Source of the DNA: Arthrobacter tumbae
GTDB taxonomy: Bacteria; Actinomycetota; Actinomycetes; Actinomycetales; Micrococcaceae
Direction: 5' to 3'
NCBI RefSeq assembly: GCF_016907495.1
Contig: NZ_JAFBCC010000001.1
Location: 2,418,001 to 2,482,000, forward strand
DNA: 64,000 nucleotides
The notes under the pieces are model-generated. The model had not been told where the DNA came from, did not search any database, and saw only the letters and a program-made list of their open reading frames with translations. Both the position numbers and the translations under genes were made by a program. This document shows, piece after piece, positions 51,725-60,951 of this stretch. How positions within the stretch are numbered: the first letter of the stretch is position 1; every line of letters starts with the position of its first letter.

Positions 51725-51880
51725 CTAGCTTGAGACCTCGTCTCTGAATGCGTCTTCCCACGCTGACTCGCCCAGACCAGCGTCATTCGGCAAGCATTGA
51801 TAGTCGTCCAGCGCCACGATGACGACGGGATCCTTGCCGGCACGGGTGATCACCACTTCTTCACGAAGGCCTCCTTGCAT
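51725..51880 (-). pseudogene. Phd/YefM-type antitoxin remnant
   Basis: The short frame reads MQGGLREEVVITRAGKDPVVIVALDDYQ, the second half of a Phd/YefM antitoxin DNA-binding domain, followed by an unrelated acidic tail. The N-terminal half (usually MxxLPLAEAKxxLSxL) is missing and no toxin gene is beside it. It is probably decayed. Confidence 0.55.
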
Positions 51881-51993
51881 GCAAGTTAGTGTACGCACCG
51901 GAGAAGATGGAGCCATCAGGACAGCAGATCTGCCGCCTTCGCGTGGGTGCGCTGCGGTAATCGCGTGCCCGGCTCAAACTACCCCGGGACGGA

Positions 51994-52033
51994 TACCCCT
52001 CGATAGGCTGAATCCTTCGACTACCGAGGGGTA
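51994..52033 (+). promoter_or_regulatory. Hairpin occluding the amidase ribosome binding site
   Basis: Perfect 9-bp arms TACCCCTCG (51994-52002) and CGAGGGGTA (52025-52033) separated by 22 nt. The right arm contains the GAGGGG ribosome binding site of the gene starting at GTG 52037. Folding would block translation. Confidence 0.5.
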
Positions 52034-52036
52034 CCC

Positions 52037-52960
52037 GTGACAACTCATCAGCTGGAGCCCGGCCCTGACACGACGGTCCAGGTGTTCTCCCGGGACCTTC
52101 CGGCGGCGCTCACCGTGGAACCCGGCGATACGGTGCGCGTCCGATCCCTCGACGCGTGGGGTCACCTGCAGCGCCAGGCCTTCCCAGGCGAGGAGCAGCC
52201 TCAGCTGTTCGCCGATCGGAAGGGTCATTGCCTCACCGGACCGATCGCTGTCGCCGGAGCGCGGCCGGGTGACATGCTGGCAGTCACCTTTGCGTCGCTG
52301 ACCCCGGATTCCTGGGGGTTCACCAACGCCGGACGCAAGGACGATGCTTTCACCCGGTTGCTCGCTGTTGAAGGCGGTACTCCGCAGTGGCTGCTGTGGG
52401 AGGTGGATGCCGGGCGGGGTATTGCGGTCAATGATCTCGGACAGAAGGTTCGGCTGGGTCCGTTCCTCGGCGTCGTCGGCGTTCCGCCCGCAGCCCATGG
52501 TGAGGTAACTACGACCCCGCCTCGGGCGGACGGCGGCGGGAACATCGATTGCCGGGAGCTGACTGCCGGGTCCACCCTTTACCTGCCAGTCACCGTTCCC
52601 GATGCGCTGTTGTGTGTGGGGGATGGGCATGCGGCACAGGGCGACGGCGAGGTGGGTGGAACCGCGATTGAGTGCGGTATGACCTCGGAACTAGTGCTTG
52701 ACCTGATTCCCGATCCGCCGCTGACCTCAATCCATGCCGTGACGCCGACGTCGAGAATCACCTTCGGTTTCAATGCAGATCTGAACCTGGCCACGGCGGA
52801 GGCACTGAAAGCCATGCTGACGTGGATGCAGAGCCTGTTCGGCATGGACCGCACCCGGGCTCTGGCGTTGGCAAGCACGGTGGTAGACCTGCGGGTCACC
52901 CAGATAGCGAACGACACCTGGGGCGTCCACGCAGTACTGAAGCACGACGCCGTGGGGTAA
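52037..52960 (+). CDS. Acetamidase/formamidase-family amidohydrolase
   Basis: The 307-residue product carries the family motifs GGNIDCRELTAGSTLYLPV (about 176-194) and GDGHAAQGDGEVGGTAIE (about 200-217), with metal-binding Asp and His. It would hydrolyse short amides such as formamide or acetamide to ammonia and acid. GTG 52037 follows GAGGGG. A hairpin that covers this site precedes it. The family is often nitrogen-controlled; no regulator is next to it. Confidence 0.85.
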   Translation: MTTHQLEPGPDTTVQVFSRDLPAALTVEPGDTVRVRSLDAWGHLQRQAFPGEEQPQLFADRKGHCLTGPIAVAGARPGDMLAVTFASLTPDSWGFTNAGRKDDAFTRLLAVEGGTPQWLLWEVDAGRGIAVNDLGQKVRLGPFLGVVGVPPAAHGEVTTTPPRADGGGNIDCRELTAGSTLYLPVTVPDALLCVGDGHAAQGDGEVGGTAIECGMTSELVLDLIPDPPLTSIHAVTPTSRITFGFNADLNLATAEALKAMLTWMQSLFGMDRTRALALASTVVDLRVTQIANDTWGVHAVLKHDAVG

Positions 52961-53194
52961 CTTTGCTGGCGCTCGTGGTGTGGCGCCTGTGCCGCCAGTG
53001 CTGCGTAACGAGATAGAGGACATTTAAACCGGGCACGCTGCCAGGGAGCGGTGGGCGGCCACGATACCGGGGTCAAGTTGGTCCGGCGCTACCCCGGAAC
53101 GAGCGGAAGTCCCCGGCTCCTAGTGCCCCGGGGGCCTTCAGTGATGGTGCGGGAGCACTGGTTACGTTGGCTCGACGGCAGTTACCTGCCGTTC

Positions 53195-54640
53195 TTAGCG
53201 TGCCTCCGTCTCCTGGGGACGGGGCGATGACGGCGTACCTGCTGCATCGCCGTTGTCCTCGGCAGGCCTCCGAGTGGCCAGGCTGACGATCACCAGGGCC
53301 GTGACCGCCAGGGGAAGGGCGATGACGACGGCGTTGATCTCGGCGGCGCGGCCGGAGGACTGCCACACGACCGTCGCAATGCCGCCGACCACCATTCCAG
53401 CAATCGCTCCCCACGAGGTGGCACGCTTCCAGAACAGGGCGGCAAGCACCACGGGCGTGATGGCGACACCGTACATGGTGTACGCGTACATCTGAAGTGC
53501 GAGCACGCTCGGGAAGAACTGACCCATAACGTAGGCAAAGACAGCGACGGCGAGCACGGCCCAGCGGCCGAGCTTCAGGGCCTTCTGCGGATCGCGCGAG
53601 CTTCCGCGGCGCTGGAAGACGAGGTCGTAGACGATGTTACCGGAGCAGGTGAGCAGGTACGACGAGCCGGTGGTGACAATCAGCGCGAGCGCACCGGCGA
53701 GCAGGAGTCCGCCGATACCGAGCGGCACCAGGTCGGTGCCGGCGAGCCCGAGGATTGCCTGCCCGGGCTCGATGTCAGGTAGGAGAAAGGATGACGACGA
53801 CGCGAGCAGGATAATTGTGCCCAGCAGCAGCACGGCGCCGACGAAGAAGCCGATCGTCGCCTTGCGGGCGGCGCCCTCGTTCCGTCCGGCGGCCAGGCGC
53901 TGGTGCATGTTCTGGTCGCCGAGGATGAGAAGGAACAGTGGCAGGAAGTAGCCCAGCAGCTGCACAGGAGTCAGGGTTCCGGTCAGGGACGTCAACGCGG
54001 GATCGAGGCGGTCCACGTAGCCGCCGATGCCGCCGACGTCGGCGATGAAGACGACAGCAAGGGTGCCCACCAGGGCAAACACGATCACGATGACGGAGAT
54101 AAAGTCCGTCCACGCCACCGACTTGAGGCCGCCGCCAAGGGCGAGGAAGGTAATGAGGACCGCCGCGACGATCGTTCCCTGCGCTGCGCTGAGAGGCGTG
54201 ATGATGCTGAGGATCGAGCCGGCACCGGTGAATTGGTAGGCAGTGATACCCACGAAAGCAACAAGGATGATGACGGTCGCGATAACCCGGACCACCTTGC
54301 CGAAGCGCGCTTCAAGCATCTCGGGGATGGTGTGGTGTGAAAGTCGCCTGACTTTCGTGGCCATAAAGTACAGGCATACGATGCCCACGACGGTACCCGC
54401 GAAGAAAAAGATACCGGCGACGGGGCCGTAGGTGTAGACGAAGCTTGCCCCGCCGATGATCGAGCCGGAGCCGACAAAAGTCGCCAGCAACGTACCGGCG
54501 AGGACGGGCGCGGGCAGGGAGCGTCCGGCCAGCATGAAATCTTCGCCGTCGGCGACAGTCTTCCTGCGGCTGAACCATGCGCCCACGAGGACCATGAGCA
54601 GGATGTAGCCCACGAGGATGAGTATGTGCACGGGTTGCAT
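53195..54640 (-). CDS. Sodium:solute symporter (SSF family)
   Basis: The 481-residue product has thirteen hydrophobic segments, SRRKTVADGEDFMLAGRSLP after helix 1, GSGSIIGGASFVYTYG (helix 2), GGGLKSVAWTDFISVIVI (helix 5) and GDQNMHQRLAAGRNEGAARKA, all typical of SSF importers. The terminal region is hydrophilic. An RpiR-type palindrome lies 75 bp before the gene and the RpiR gene is next upstream, so the transporter probably imports the compound sensed by RpiR and hydrolysed by the amidohydrolase. Confidence 0.85.
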   Translation of the reverse strand: MQPVHILILVGYILLMVLVGAWFSRRKTVADGEDFMLAGRSLPAPVLAGTLLATFVGSGSIIGGASFVYTYGPVAGIFFFAGTVVGIVCLYFMATKVRRLSHHTIPEMLEARFGKVVRVIATVIILVAFVGITAYQFTGAGSILSIITPLSAAQGTIVAAVLITFLALGGGLKSVAWTDFISVIVIVFALVGTLAVVFIADVGGIGGYVDRLDPALTSLTGTLTPVQLLGYFLPLFLLILGDQNMHQRLAAGRNEGAARKATIGFFVGAVLLLGTIILLASSSSFLLPDIEPGQAILGLAGTDLVPLGIGGLLLAGALALIVTTGSSYLLTCSGNIVYDLVFQRRGSSRDPQKALKLGRWAVLAVAVFAYVMGQFFPSVLALQMYAYTMYGVAITPVVLAALFWKRATSWGAIAGMVVGGIATVVWQSSGRAAEINAVVIALPLAVTALVIVSLATRRPAEDNGDAAGTPSSPRPQETEAR

Positions 54641-54714
54641 CGGAGATACCTTTTCATCGATTCCCGGCCGGAGTGCCGGGGCTTCAATGCATTCTGGTGT
54701 GATCCAGCTCGCTT

Positions 54715-54730
54715 TGCAATAGTTATTGCA
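54715..54730. promoter_or_regulatory. RpiR-type operator upstream of the symporter gene
   Basis: TGCAATAGTTATTGCA, a perfect 16-bp palindrome (7-2-7) in the 152-bp gap between rpiR and the symporter gene. Same pattern as at 55657. Confidence 0.75.
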
Positions 54731-54792
54731 TAACTCGTTGTGAAAATTAACGAATCAGAAACGCGTCGGACGGCTGGCAGCGAAGACTAGGG

Positions 54793-55641
54793 TCAGGCCG
54801 GATCGACGAGGTCGAGTTCCCCCCAGAGCCCTTCTGTGTCGCGCAGGGCTCGCATTGTGCGGTCCGGGTCGACGGCGGAGAGCTCGGCCAATAGTGCCTG
54901 CACTGTGGCCACGGCGGCCACCGTGGAGGGCATGAATGTCACGCCCTCACTGGGTACCAGCAGGGCCTCTTCGGCGAGGTCGGTGACCGCAGTCTGGCGA
55001 TCCGCAATCGCGACGATTCGGATGCCTCGGGCCTCGGCAATGCGGACAACTTCGAGGACGAATTTGCTCGATCGCCACAGGTTGCAGCTCACCAGGGCGT
55101 CGCCGGGCTTGAGCATGCGGAGCCGGTTCACCAGGGCAGTACCTGAGGCGGTGTGCAGCTCGATGTCTCTGCCCATCCACTGGCCGATGTGCGCCAGCTG
55201 GAAGCCCGCGCCGGCATAGCTGCCTGTCGCCAGAACAATGATGCGGTCAGCTGCAGCAAGGACGGCGGCGGCACGGGTGAGCTGCTCCGGATTGATGCTG
55301 TCGGCCAGCCGCGTCACGTTCCGTACGTCGTTGGTGAACGACGACCCCGCGAGTCCGGCGGAGGAGTTGCTGCGCTCGCTGAGCAGCTTTTCGGCGGTCA
55401 GGGAGGCGAGGTAGCGGTGCCGGAGTTCTGACTTCAGGGCAGACCAGCCGGAGAAACCGAGAAATTGGGCTGCACGGACCACGGTGGCAACGTTCACGTT
55501 CGCTCGGGCGGCAAGATCCTGCGTCGACATGAAGGACGCCCGGCCGGCATCCGTGCGAAGGATTGTGAGGACGGCGTCGATGCCTGGGCTTACCTTCCGT
55601 CCGAGCGTCAGCCCGTCCAACCACTCCGCAATCTGTGTCAT
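54793..55641 (-). CDS. MurR/RpiR-family regulator
   Basis: N-terminal HTH_6 domain (about 15-85: STQDLAARANVNVATVVRAAQFLGFSGWSALKSEL) followed by a SIS sugar-phosphate-binding domain (about 120-250: IIVLATGSYAGAGFQ and DALVSCNLWRSSKFVLEVVRIAEARGIRIVAI). It is between a symporter gene downstream and an amidohydrolase gene that it faces, with a matching palindrome before each, so it probably controls both. The ligand is likely a phosphorylated or amino sugar-like product. Confidence 0.85.
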   Translation of the reverse strand: MTQIAEWLDGLTLGRKVSPGIDAVLTILRTDAGRASFMSTQDLAARANVNVATVVRAAQFLGFSGWSALKSELRHRYLASLTAEKLLSERSNSSAGLAGSSFTNDVRNVTRLADSINPEQLTRAAAVLAAADRIIVLATGSYAGAGFQLAHIGQWMGRDIELHTASGTALVNRLRMLKPGDALVSCNLWRSSKFVLEVVRIAEARGIRIVAIADRQTAVTDLAEEALLVPSEGVTFMPSTVAAVATVQALLAELSAVDPDRTMRALRDTEGLWGELDLVDPA

Positions 55642-55656
55642 CCCACATCCTCGTCT

Positions 55657-55672
55657 TGCAACAAGTGTTGCA
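55657..55672. promoter_or_regulatory. RpiR-type operator between rpiR and the amidohydrolase gene
   Basis: TGCAACAAGTGTTGCA, a perfect 16-bp palindrome (7-2-7). With 54715-54730 it defines TGCAAYA-N2-TRTTGCA. It is 15 bp before the rpiR start and 65 bp before the amidohydrolase ATG. Confidence 0.75.
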
Positions 55673-55737
55673 CCATCAGTTGTTTCTTGTCAGTATCGAA
55701 TAAGACGTATCCCGCATCACACTCTTTGAGGAGCACC

Positions 55738-57006
55738 ATGCTTGCCGCACAACCTTTGCACATCCGGAATGCCACCATCGTCGATATTGCGGAAGGCACT
55801 GCGACGCGGGACCAGACCATCCTCGTCGAAGAAGGTGTGATCACCTGGGTCGGCCCTAGCGCTGAGGCCCCTGCCGACTCTGACAGCAGGGAAACTATCG
55901 ACGCGGGCGGGAAGTACCTCATGCCCGGGCTCATCGACGGCCATGTGCACGTGACGGCAGCGACGGCGGACCTCGGAGCGATGGCGGAATGGTCGCCCAC
56001 CTACGTCGCGGCCCACACCGCCCGCAACATGAAGGCCATGCTGCACCGCGGGTTCACCACCGTGCGGGATGTAGCCGGCGCTGACTACGGCGTTGCCATG
56101 GCCGTGGAGGAGGGGCTTTTCGAGGGCCCGCGTGTAATCTTCGGCGGAAAGGCGCTGTCACAGTCGGGTGGCCACGGGGACATGCGCTCGATGGGCGGGA
56201 GCCTCGTCGATCCGCACCAGTGCTGCCCATCCATCGGCATCGTCTGCGACGGCGTGGATGCGGTCCGCAAGGCGGCCAGGGACCAGCTGCGCACCGGCGC
56301 CCACCACATCAAAGTAATGCTCTCCGGCGGAGTTGCCTCACCGACGGACCGGGTGGACTCCACTCAGTTCTCCGAAAGTGAGATCCTCGCAATCGTCGAG
56401 GAGGCCGAGGGATCCAACCGGTACGTCTGCGGTCACGCCTACACGGCTCGTGCGGTGAACCGTGGGCTCCGGCTGGGCGTCCGCTGCATCGAGCATGGCA
56501 ATTTGATTGACGACGAGAGCGTGCGCCTCTTCGTCGAAAAGGGCGCCTACCTCGTGCCCACCCTCATCACATACGAGCGCCTCAAGGCTGACGGCGAGGA
56601 AGCGGGTCTGCCGGCTGCGAGCCGCGAGAAAGTCGACAGCGTTCTCTACGCAGGTCTGGAGGCACTGGACCGGGCCAACAAGGGCGGCGTGAAGATCGTC
56701 TTCGGGTCCGACTTGCTCGGCGCGATGCAGGTGCACCAGAGCCAGGAGTTCCGTATCCGGGCACAGGTGCAGACGGCACAGGAGGTGCTGCGCTCAGCGA
56801 CGCTCACCGCGGCCGAACTGATTGGACTAGAGGGCAAGCTGGGCGTCGTCGCTCCTGGTGCCTTTGCGGACCTGCTGATTGTGAACCAGAATCCGCTCGA
56901 CGACGTTACTGTGCTGGCCGATCCTGAAACAGCGATCGACGCCGTGATTCAGGGCGGGCGCATAATCCGCGAGCGGGCGTCTGTCGAGAGTGCGCTGGCC
57001 GTCTGA
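55738..57006 (+). CDS. Amidohydrolase (imidazolonepropionase/prolidase-like)
   Basis: Start ATG 55738 after GAGGAG; the longer frame from 55465 is not used. The 422-residue product has HVHVTAATAD (metal His pair, about 68-70), the Lys region HIKVMLSGGVASP, His in CGHAYTARAV and CIEHGNLI, and the Asp in VFGSDLLGAMQ, a two-metal amidohydrolase. It resembles enzymes for N-acyl or dipeptide-type amides. Under the same RpiR control as the symporter, it probably starts catabolism of the imported compound. Confidence 0.85.
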   Translation: MLAAQPLHIRNATIVDIAEGTATRDQTILVEEGVITWVGPSAEAPADSDSRETIDAGGKYLMPGLIDGHVHVTAATADLGAMAEWSPTYVAAHTARNMKAMLHRGFTTVRDVAGADYGVAMAVEEGLFEGPRVIFGGKALSQSGGHGDMRSMGGSLVDPHQCCPSIGIVCDGVDAVRKAARDQLRTGAHHIKVMLSGGVASPTDRVDSTQFSESEILAIVEEAEGSNRYVCGHAYTARAVNRGLRLGVRCIEHGNLIDDESVRLFVEKGAYLVPTLITYERLKADGEEAGLPAASREKVDSVLYAGLEALDRANKGGVKIVFGSDLLGAMQVHQSQEFRIRAQVQTAQEVLRSATLTAAELIGLEGKLGVVAPGAFADLLIVNQNPLDDVTVLADPETAIDAVIQGGRIIRERASVESALAV

Positions 57007-57075
57007 GCAACACGGCGAGACGTGGCCGGTTCGATGTGCTGAGCGCTCGTAGGGGCACCGCTTTGCCGGCCTGGA

Positions 57076-59097
57076 CTAGCGCAGCACCCGCCGGGCCGCG
57101 TCCACTACCGCGTCCAGATGGATGCCGCGGAGAGCCATGACTTCCGCACCGGATCCTGACTCGCCGAACTCCTCGATTGACACCACCTCGCCGGCAGAGC
57201 CGGCCCACCGATACCAGGCGTCACCCCTTCCAGCCTCGATCACCACACGTGCAGTCAACGACGCCGGAAGCACCGATTCCCGGTAGTCGCGGTCCGCTTC
57301 ACTGAACCATTCAACACAGGGCATGGACACGACCCGCGCGGCGACTCCTTCTGCTTCAAGTTGGCGGGCAGCCTCGATCGCGAGCGACACTTCGCTGCCG
57401 GTGGCGATCAACGCAAGGTCATTTCCGTTGCCGCTCTGCCACCGGATAAAACCGCCGGCTCTGGCACCGTCCGCTGTGTCGCCGTCGGACTCCAGGACCG
57501 GCACATCCTGCCTGCTCAGCACCAGCGCGACCGGCCGCTGCGGGGAGGCGAGGATGCGATGCCAGACGGCGGTGACCTCCACGGCGTCGGCGGGCCGGAC
57601 GACGTCGAGGCCGGGCACCGTGCGCAGGGAAGCAATCTGCTCCACCGGCTGATGGGTCGGGCCGTCTTCGCCGACTGCCACTGAATCGTGGGTGAAGACG
57701 TAGATCACGCCGAGTCCCATGAGGGCGGCCAGTCGGATGCTTGGGCGCATGTAGTCGCTGAAGACCAGGTAGGTGGATCCGAAGGGACGCCACGGCCCGT
57801 GCAGGGCGATGCCGCTCAGAATTGCGGCCATGGCATGTTCACGGATGCCGAAGCGGATGAACTCGCCGCCCGGGTTGCCCGCCGAGAACGGTTTGCCGTC
57901 GACGGCGACATTGGTCGAGCCGCTCAGGTCGGCCGAGCCGCCCCAAAGCCGAAGCGATTCCTGCAGCGCCTTGATCACCGTGCCGTTGGTCTTGCGGGTA
58001 GCCATCGGGTCTCCCGGAGAACCCGCGGCGATTCCATCCAGCGGCGAAGCGTCGGTGGTGCCGGCACGGAAGGCGTTCCAGCGGGCAGCGGCTTCGGGCT
58101 GGTCAGCTTCCCACTCGCTGTGCTCGCGTTCCCAGTCAGCGTGCAGTTCGGCTCCCCGCTCAGAGGCAGCACGGGTGTGGGCGAGGACTTCGTCGTCCAC
58201 CAGGTCGTCCAGCTCAGCGGTGGGGGAGTAGCCGAGCGACTCCAGGACGGCGGCAACCTCCTCCGCTCCGAACCCGCCTGAGTGCGCGGCGGGCGTCCCT
58301 CCGAACTTGGTTGAGGGGGTACCGATGACCGTTTTCACGGCCACGAGTGTCGGCTGACCGGTCCGTTCCGAGGCGGTGCGGAGGACTGATTCGATGGCGG
58401 TCAGATCGGTGGCATCGTCAATCTCGAGGACGCGCCACCCATAGGCGCGGTAGCGGGCGCGGACATCCTCCGAGAAGGTGCCGGACGTGTCCGCGTCGAT
58501 GGTGATGCCATTGTCATCCCAAATGAGCACCAGGTTGTCGAGGCCCACACTGCCGGCCAGGCTCGAGGCCTCTGACGACACACCTTCCTGCAGGCACCCA
58601 TCGCCGGCCACTGCCCAGACGGTGTGGTCCAGGTGATCCGAGCCCGCGGTGAAAAGTGCCGCCTCGTGCCGAGCCGCAATGGCCATCCCGACGGCGGAAG
58701 CAACTCCCTGCCCCAGCGGCCCGGTGCTCATTTCCACGCCAACGGTGTGGTGGACCTCCGGGTGGCCGGGAGTTCGTGACTTGAGTGAGCGGCTTGCCGC
58801 TAGGTCCTCGAGGGTGAGCCCGTACCCGGTGAAATACAGCTGAAGGTAGAGCAGGAGGCTCGCGTGACCAGCGGACAGTACGAACCGATCCCGAGCCGGC
58901 CAGTGCGGATGCTGTGGTGAATGCCTGAGTACCCGCGAGAAAAGCACGTGCGACAACGGCGCCAATGCCATCGCCGTACCGGCGTGTCCGTGGCCTTTTT
59001 GCTGGACGAGGACGGCTGGAATCGCCTGGGCAGCGGCGACCGCACGGGCGTCCAGCGGGGAAGGAAAGCCGACGATGGAAGAATCTTCTCTAGTCAC
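57076..59097 (-). CDS. Transketolase
   Basis: A full-length transketolase of about 673 residues: GHGHAGTAMALAPL, DRFVLSAGHASLLLY, the TPP motif GDGCLQEGVSSEASSLAGSVGLDNLVLIWDDNGI, and GIREHAMAAILSG with the catalytic Glu. It transfers two-carbon units between sugar phosphates. The frame is open to GTG 59118, but I use GTG 59097 because a 10-bp sequence shared with the PTS promoter region lies at 59102-59111. Divergent from a ROK regulator and near an ascorbate-type PTS; it probably serves that pathway as well as, or instead of, the general pentose phosphate pathway. Confidence 0.85.
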   Translation of the reverse strand: MTREDSSIVGFPSPLDARAVAAAQAIPAVLVQQKGHGHAGTAMALAPLSHVLFSRVLRHSPQHPHWPARDRFVLSAGHASLLLYLQLYFTGYGLTLEDLAASRSLKSRTPGHPEVHHTVGVEMSTGPLGQGVASAVGMAIAARHEAALFTAGSDHLDHTVWAVAGDGCLQEGVSSEASSLAGSVGLDNLVLIWDDNGITIDADTSGTFSEDVRARYRAYGWRVLEIDDATDLTAIESVLRTASERTGQPTLVAVKTVIGTPSTKFGGTPAAHSGGFGAEEVAAVLESLGYSPTAELDDLVDDEVLAHTRAASERGAELHADWEREHSEWEADQPEAAARWNAFRAGTTDASPLDGIAAGSPGDPMATRKTNGTVIKALQESLRLWGGSADLSGSTNVAVDGKPFSAGNPGGEFIRFGIREHAMAAILSGIALHGPWRPFGSTYLVFSDYMRPSIRLAALMGLGVIYVFTHDSVAVGEDGPTHQPVEQIASLRTVPGLDVVRPADAVEVTAVWHRILASPQRPVALVLSRQDVPVLESDGDTADGARAGGFIRWQSGNGNDLALIATGSEVSLAIEAARQLEAEGVAARVVSMPCVEWFSEADRDYRESVLPASLTARVVIEAGRGDAWYRWAGSAGEVVSIEEFGESGSGAEVMALRGIHLDAVVDAARRVLR

Positions 59098-59101
59098 GGA
59101 C

Positions 59102-59111
59102 GCCACTTTGG
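59102..59111. promoter_or_regulatory. Shared motif GCCACTTTGG, transketolase/ROK side
   Basis: Identical to 60370-60379 upstream of the PTS genes. Next to it is ACTTAAGT (59124-59131), an 8-bp palindrome. Candidate binding site of the ROK regulator. Confidence 0.4.
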
Positions 59112-59179
59112 TATACACCTGTACTTAAGTCAATGGTTGGATTTTGTGCGGCCGCAGTCGGCCGGGAGAAGGGGACGCA

Positions 59180-60340
59180 ATGGTCAAGGGGATGGCAACG
59201 GGCTCAGGTGTGGCATTGAGTTTGATTCGATCGGGGCGCGCAACGACGCGCAATGAACTCATCGAGGTGCTCGGCTGGTCGCGGATCACCCTTGCCCGGC
59301 GGCTCGACGAGCTGCTCGCCGCATCCATCATCGTCAGCGTTGGCCAGCTGGACTCCCGGGGCGGAAGGCCGCCGGAAACCTTCGCCGTCAATGCCGGCGC
59401 CGGGCTGCTCCTCGCCGTCGATATCGGCGGCTCACATACCCGCCTGGCCATCACCGATCTCACATCGACGCTGCTGGCCGAAGATGAGGCCGATATCGGT
59501 CTCAATGAAGGCCCTACCGAGATTTTCGAATGGGCAGGGCAGGTCTTCGATTACATGCTCCGCAGCATGGGCAAGGAACGCAGGGACGTCGTTGGGATCG
59601 GTGTCGGCGTGCCGGGCCCTGTCGATGTGGCAACCGGACGCCTGGCCAGCCCGCAGGTCTATCCGGAATGGGACGGCGTGCTGGTCCGCGAGTATTTCAA
59701 GACCCGCTATGACCACGCGGTTTTCGCCGTCGACCGGGACGTGAACGTCATGGCGCTCGCCGAGGCGCGGCGGGCACCGAACGAGGAGCCGAACCTGGTG
59801 GTGGTGAAGGCCGGGATCGGGCTGGGGTTGGGTTTCGTCCTGGATGGCCGGGTCTACCGCGGAGCGCGCGGGGGTGCCGGTGACGTGAGCTGCCCGACGC
59901 TCGGCGGGGACCGCCTGCAGCGGTTGGAGGAGGTCGCGAGCGGCGCCGTGCTGAGAGCCAGGTTGCTGGAGCGCGGCTACAAGGTTCGCACCAGTGCGGA
60001 CATCGTCGAGCTGGCCCGCCAGGGTGACCAGACAACGCTCTCCCTAATTGAAGAAACGGCGGCGATCATCGGGCAGACGCTCGCCGACGTCGTCGGTTTG
60101 TTGAATCCGGAAGCGGTGATTGTCGGGGGCAATCTGGCCCAGTCCGGAGATCCATTTTTGCTACCGATCCGGCAGGCGATTTTCGACGGCGCGAGGGACT
60201 TTGCCACGCGTGGCCTGGTGGTTGAACCAAGCCGGCTGGGTCACGCGGCAGGGGTAACCGGCGCGTCGCTGCTGGCCCAGGACGCGCTGTTCGAACCCGG
60301 CCGGATCAGTCGGATGACCCGAACCGGGACAGCCACATAG
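59180..60340 (+). CDS. ROK-family regulator
   Basis: Start ATG 59180 after AAGGGG. N-terminal winged helix (about 13-60: TTRNELIEVLGWSRITLARRLDELLAASII), then a ROK sugar-kinase-like domain (LLAVDIGGSHTRLAITD; GVGVPGPVDVATGRL; VVVKAGIGLGLG). The zinc motif CxCGxxGC of ROK kinases is not intact (SCPTLGGDRLQ), which favours a pure repressor. It lies between transketolase and PTS genes and probably represses them until a sugar phosphate is present. Confidence 0.8.
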   Translation: MVKGMATGSGVALSLIRSGRATTRNELIEVLGWSRITLARRLDELLAASIIVSVGQLDSRGGRPPETFAVNAGAGLLLAVDIGGSHTRLAITDLTSTLLAEDEADIGLNEGPTEIFEWAGQVFDYMLRSMGKERRDVVGIGVGVPGPVDVATGRLASPQVYPEWDGVLVREYFKTRYDHAVFAVDRDVNVMALAEARRAPNEEPNLVVVKAGIGLGLGFVLDGRVYRGARGGAGDVSCPTLGGDRLQRLEEVASGAVLRARLLERGYKVRTSADIVELARQGDQTTLSLIEETAAIIGQTLADVVGLLNPEAVIVGGNLAQSGDPFLLPIRQAIFDGARDFATRGLVVEPSRLGHAAGVTGASLLAQDALFEPGRISRMTRTGTAT

Positions 60341-60369
60341 GTAAGCCGGTTGACGATAACAAAATGATT

Positions 60370-60379
60370 GCCACTTTGG
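60370..60379. promoter_or_regulatory. Shared motif GCCACTTTGG, PTS side
   Basis: Identical to 59102-59111; followed by a similar stretch (GGTTACTTGTAGAC against TATACACCTGTAC). Lies 83 bp before the PTS IIA start. Confidence 0.4.
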
Positions 60380-60461
60380 GTTACTTGTAGACAAAAGATC
60401 CTTTGCGGCGGTAGCGTGTGACGTGCGACACCCCCTGCCCCCACCAAGCAAAGGATTTGCT

Positions 60462-60917
60462 GTGACCCTGAATCTTGCCGAAGAGCTGTCGTCGATCACC
60501 ACGAAAGCGACGGCCTCCGACTGGAGGGCAGCAATCCGTCTCGCTGGTGACGGGCTGGTGGCCGGTGGCGTCACCACCGAGGCCTACACCGAGGAAATGA
60601 TCACGGCTGTGGAGGAACACGGACCGTACATCGTGATTGCCCCCGGAATCGCGCTGGCACACTCCCGGCCGGCGGAGTCGGTCCTCAAGGGTGGCTTGAG
60701 CTGGGTCAGCCTGGAAACCCCCGTCGAATTCGGCCATGCATCGAATGATCCGGTGTCCCTGGTCATCGGGCTGGCTGCACTGGACCACACCGCGCATATC
60801 GAAGTGCTCAAAGCAGTTGCCGGCGTGCTCTCCAACAAGGAGGTCCGTGCACGGCTTGAAGCAGCGGAAACCCCGGATCAGGTCCGTGAGCTCCTCAGCA
60901 GCCTGGCCACCAAGTAA
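60462..60917 (+). CDS. PTS IIA component (ascorbate/fructose-mannitol type)
   Basis: GTG 60462 follows AAAGGA. The 151-residue product has the mannitol-fructose-type IIA motif IVIAPGIALAHSRPAES with the active His, and SWVSLETPVEFGHASNDPVSLVIGL. It takes phosphate from HPr and passes it to the IIB protein. First of a IIA-IIB-IIC operon of the ascorbate type. Confidence 0.85.
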   Translation: MTLNLAEELSSITTKATASDWRAAIRLAGDGLVAGGVTTEAYTEEMITAVEEHGPYIVIAPGIALAHSRPAESVLKGGLSWVSLETPVEFGHASNDPVSLVIGLAALDHTAHIEVLKAVAGVLSNKEVRARLEAAETPDQVRELLSSLATK

Positions 60918-60951
60918 ACCGACCTCATCACCCTGGACTGAAAGGCATCTC

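Noticed and set aside
55465..55737. N-terminal extension of the amidohydrolase gene
   Set aside because: It overlaps the rpiR coding region and the palindrome at 55657; ATG 55738 has GAGGAG.
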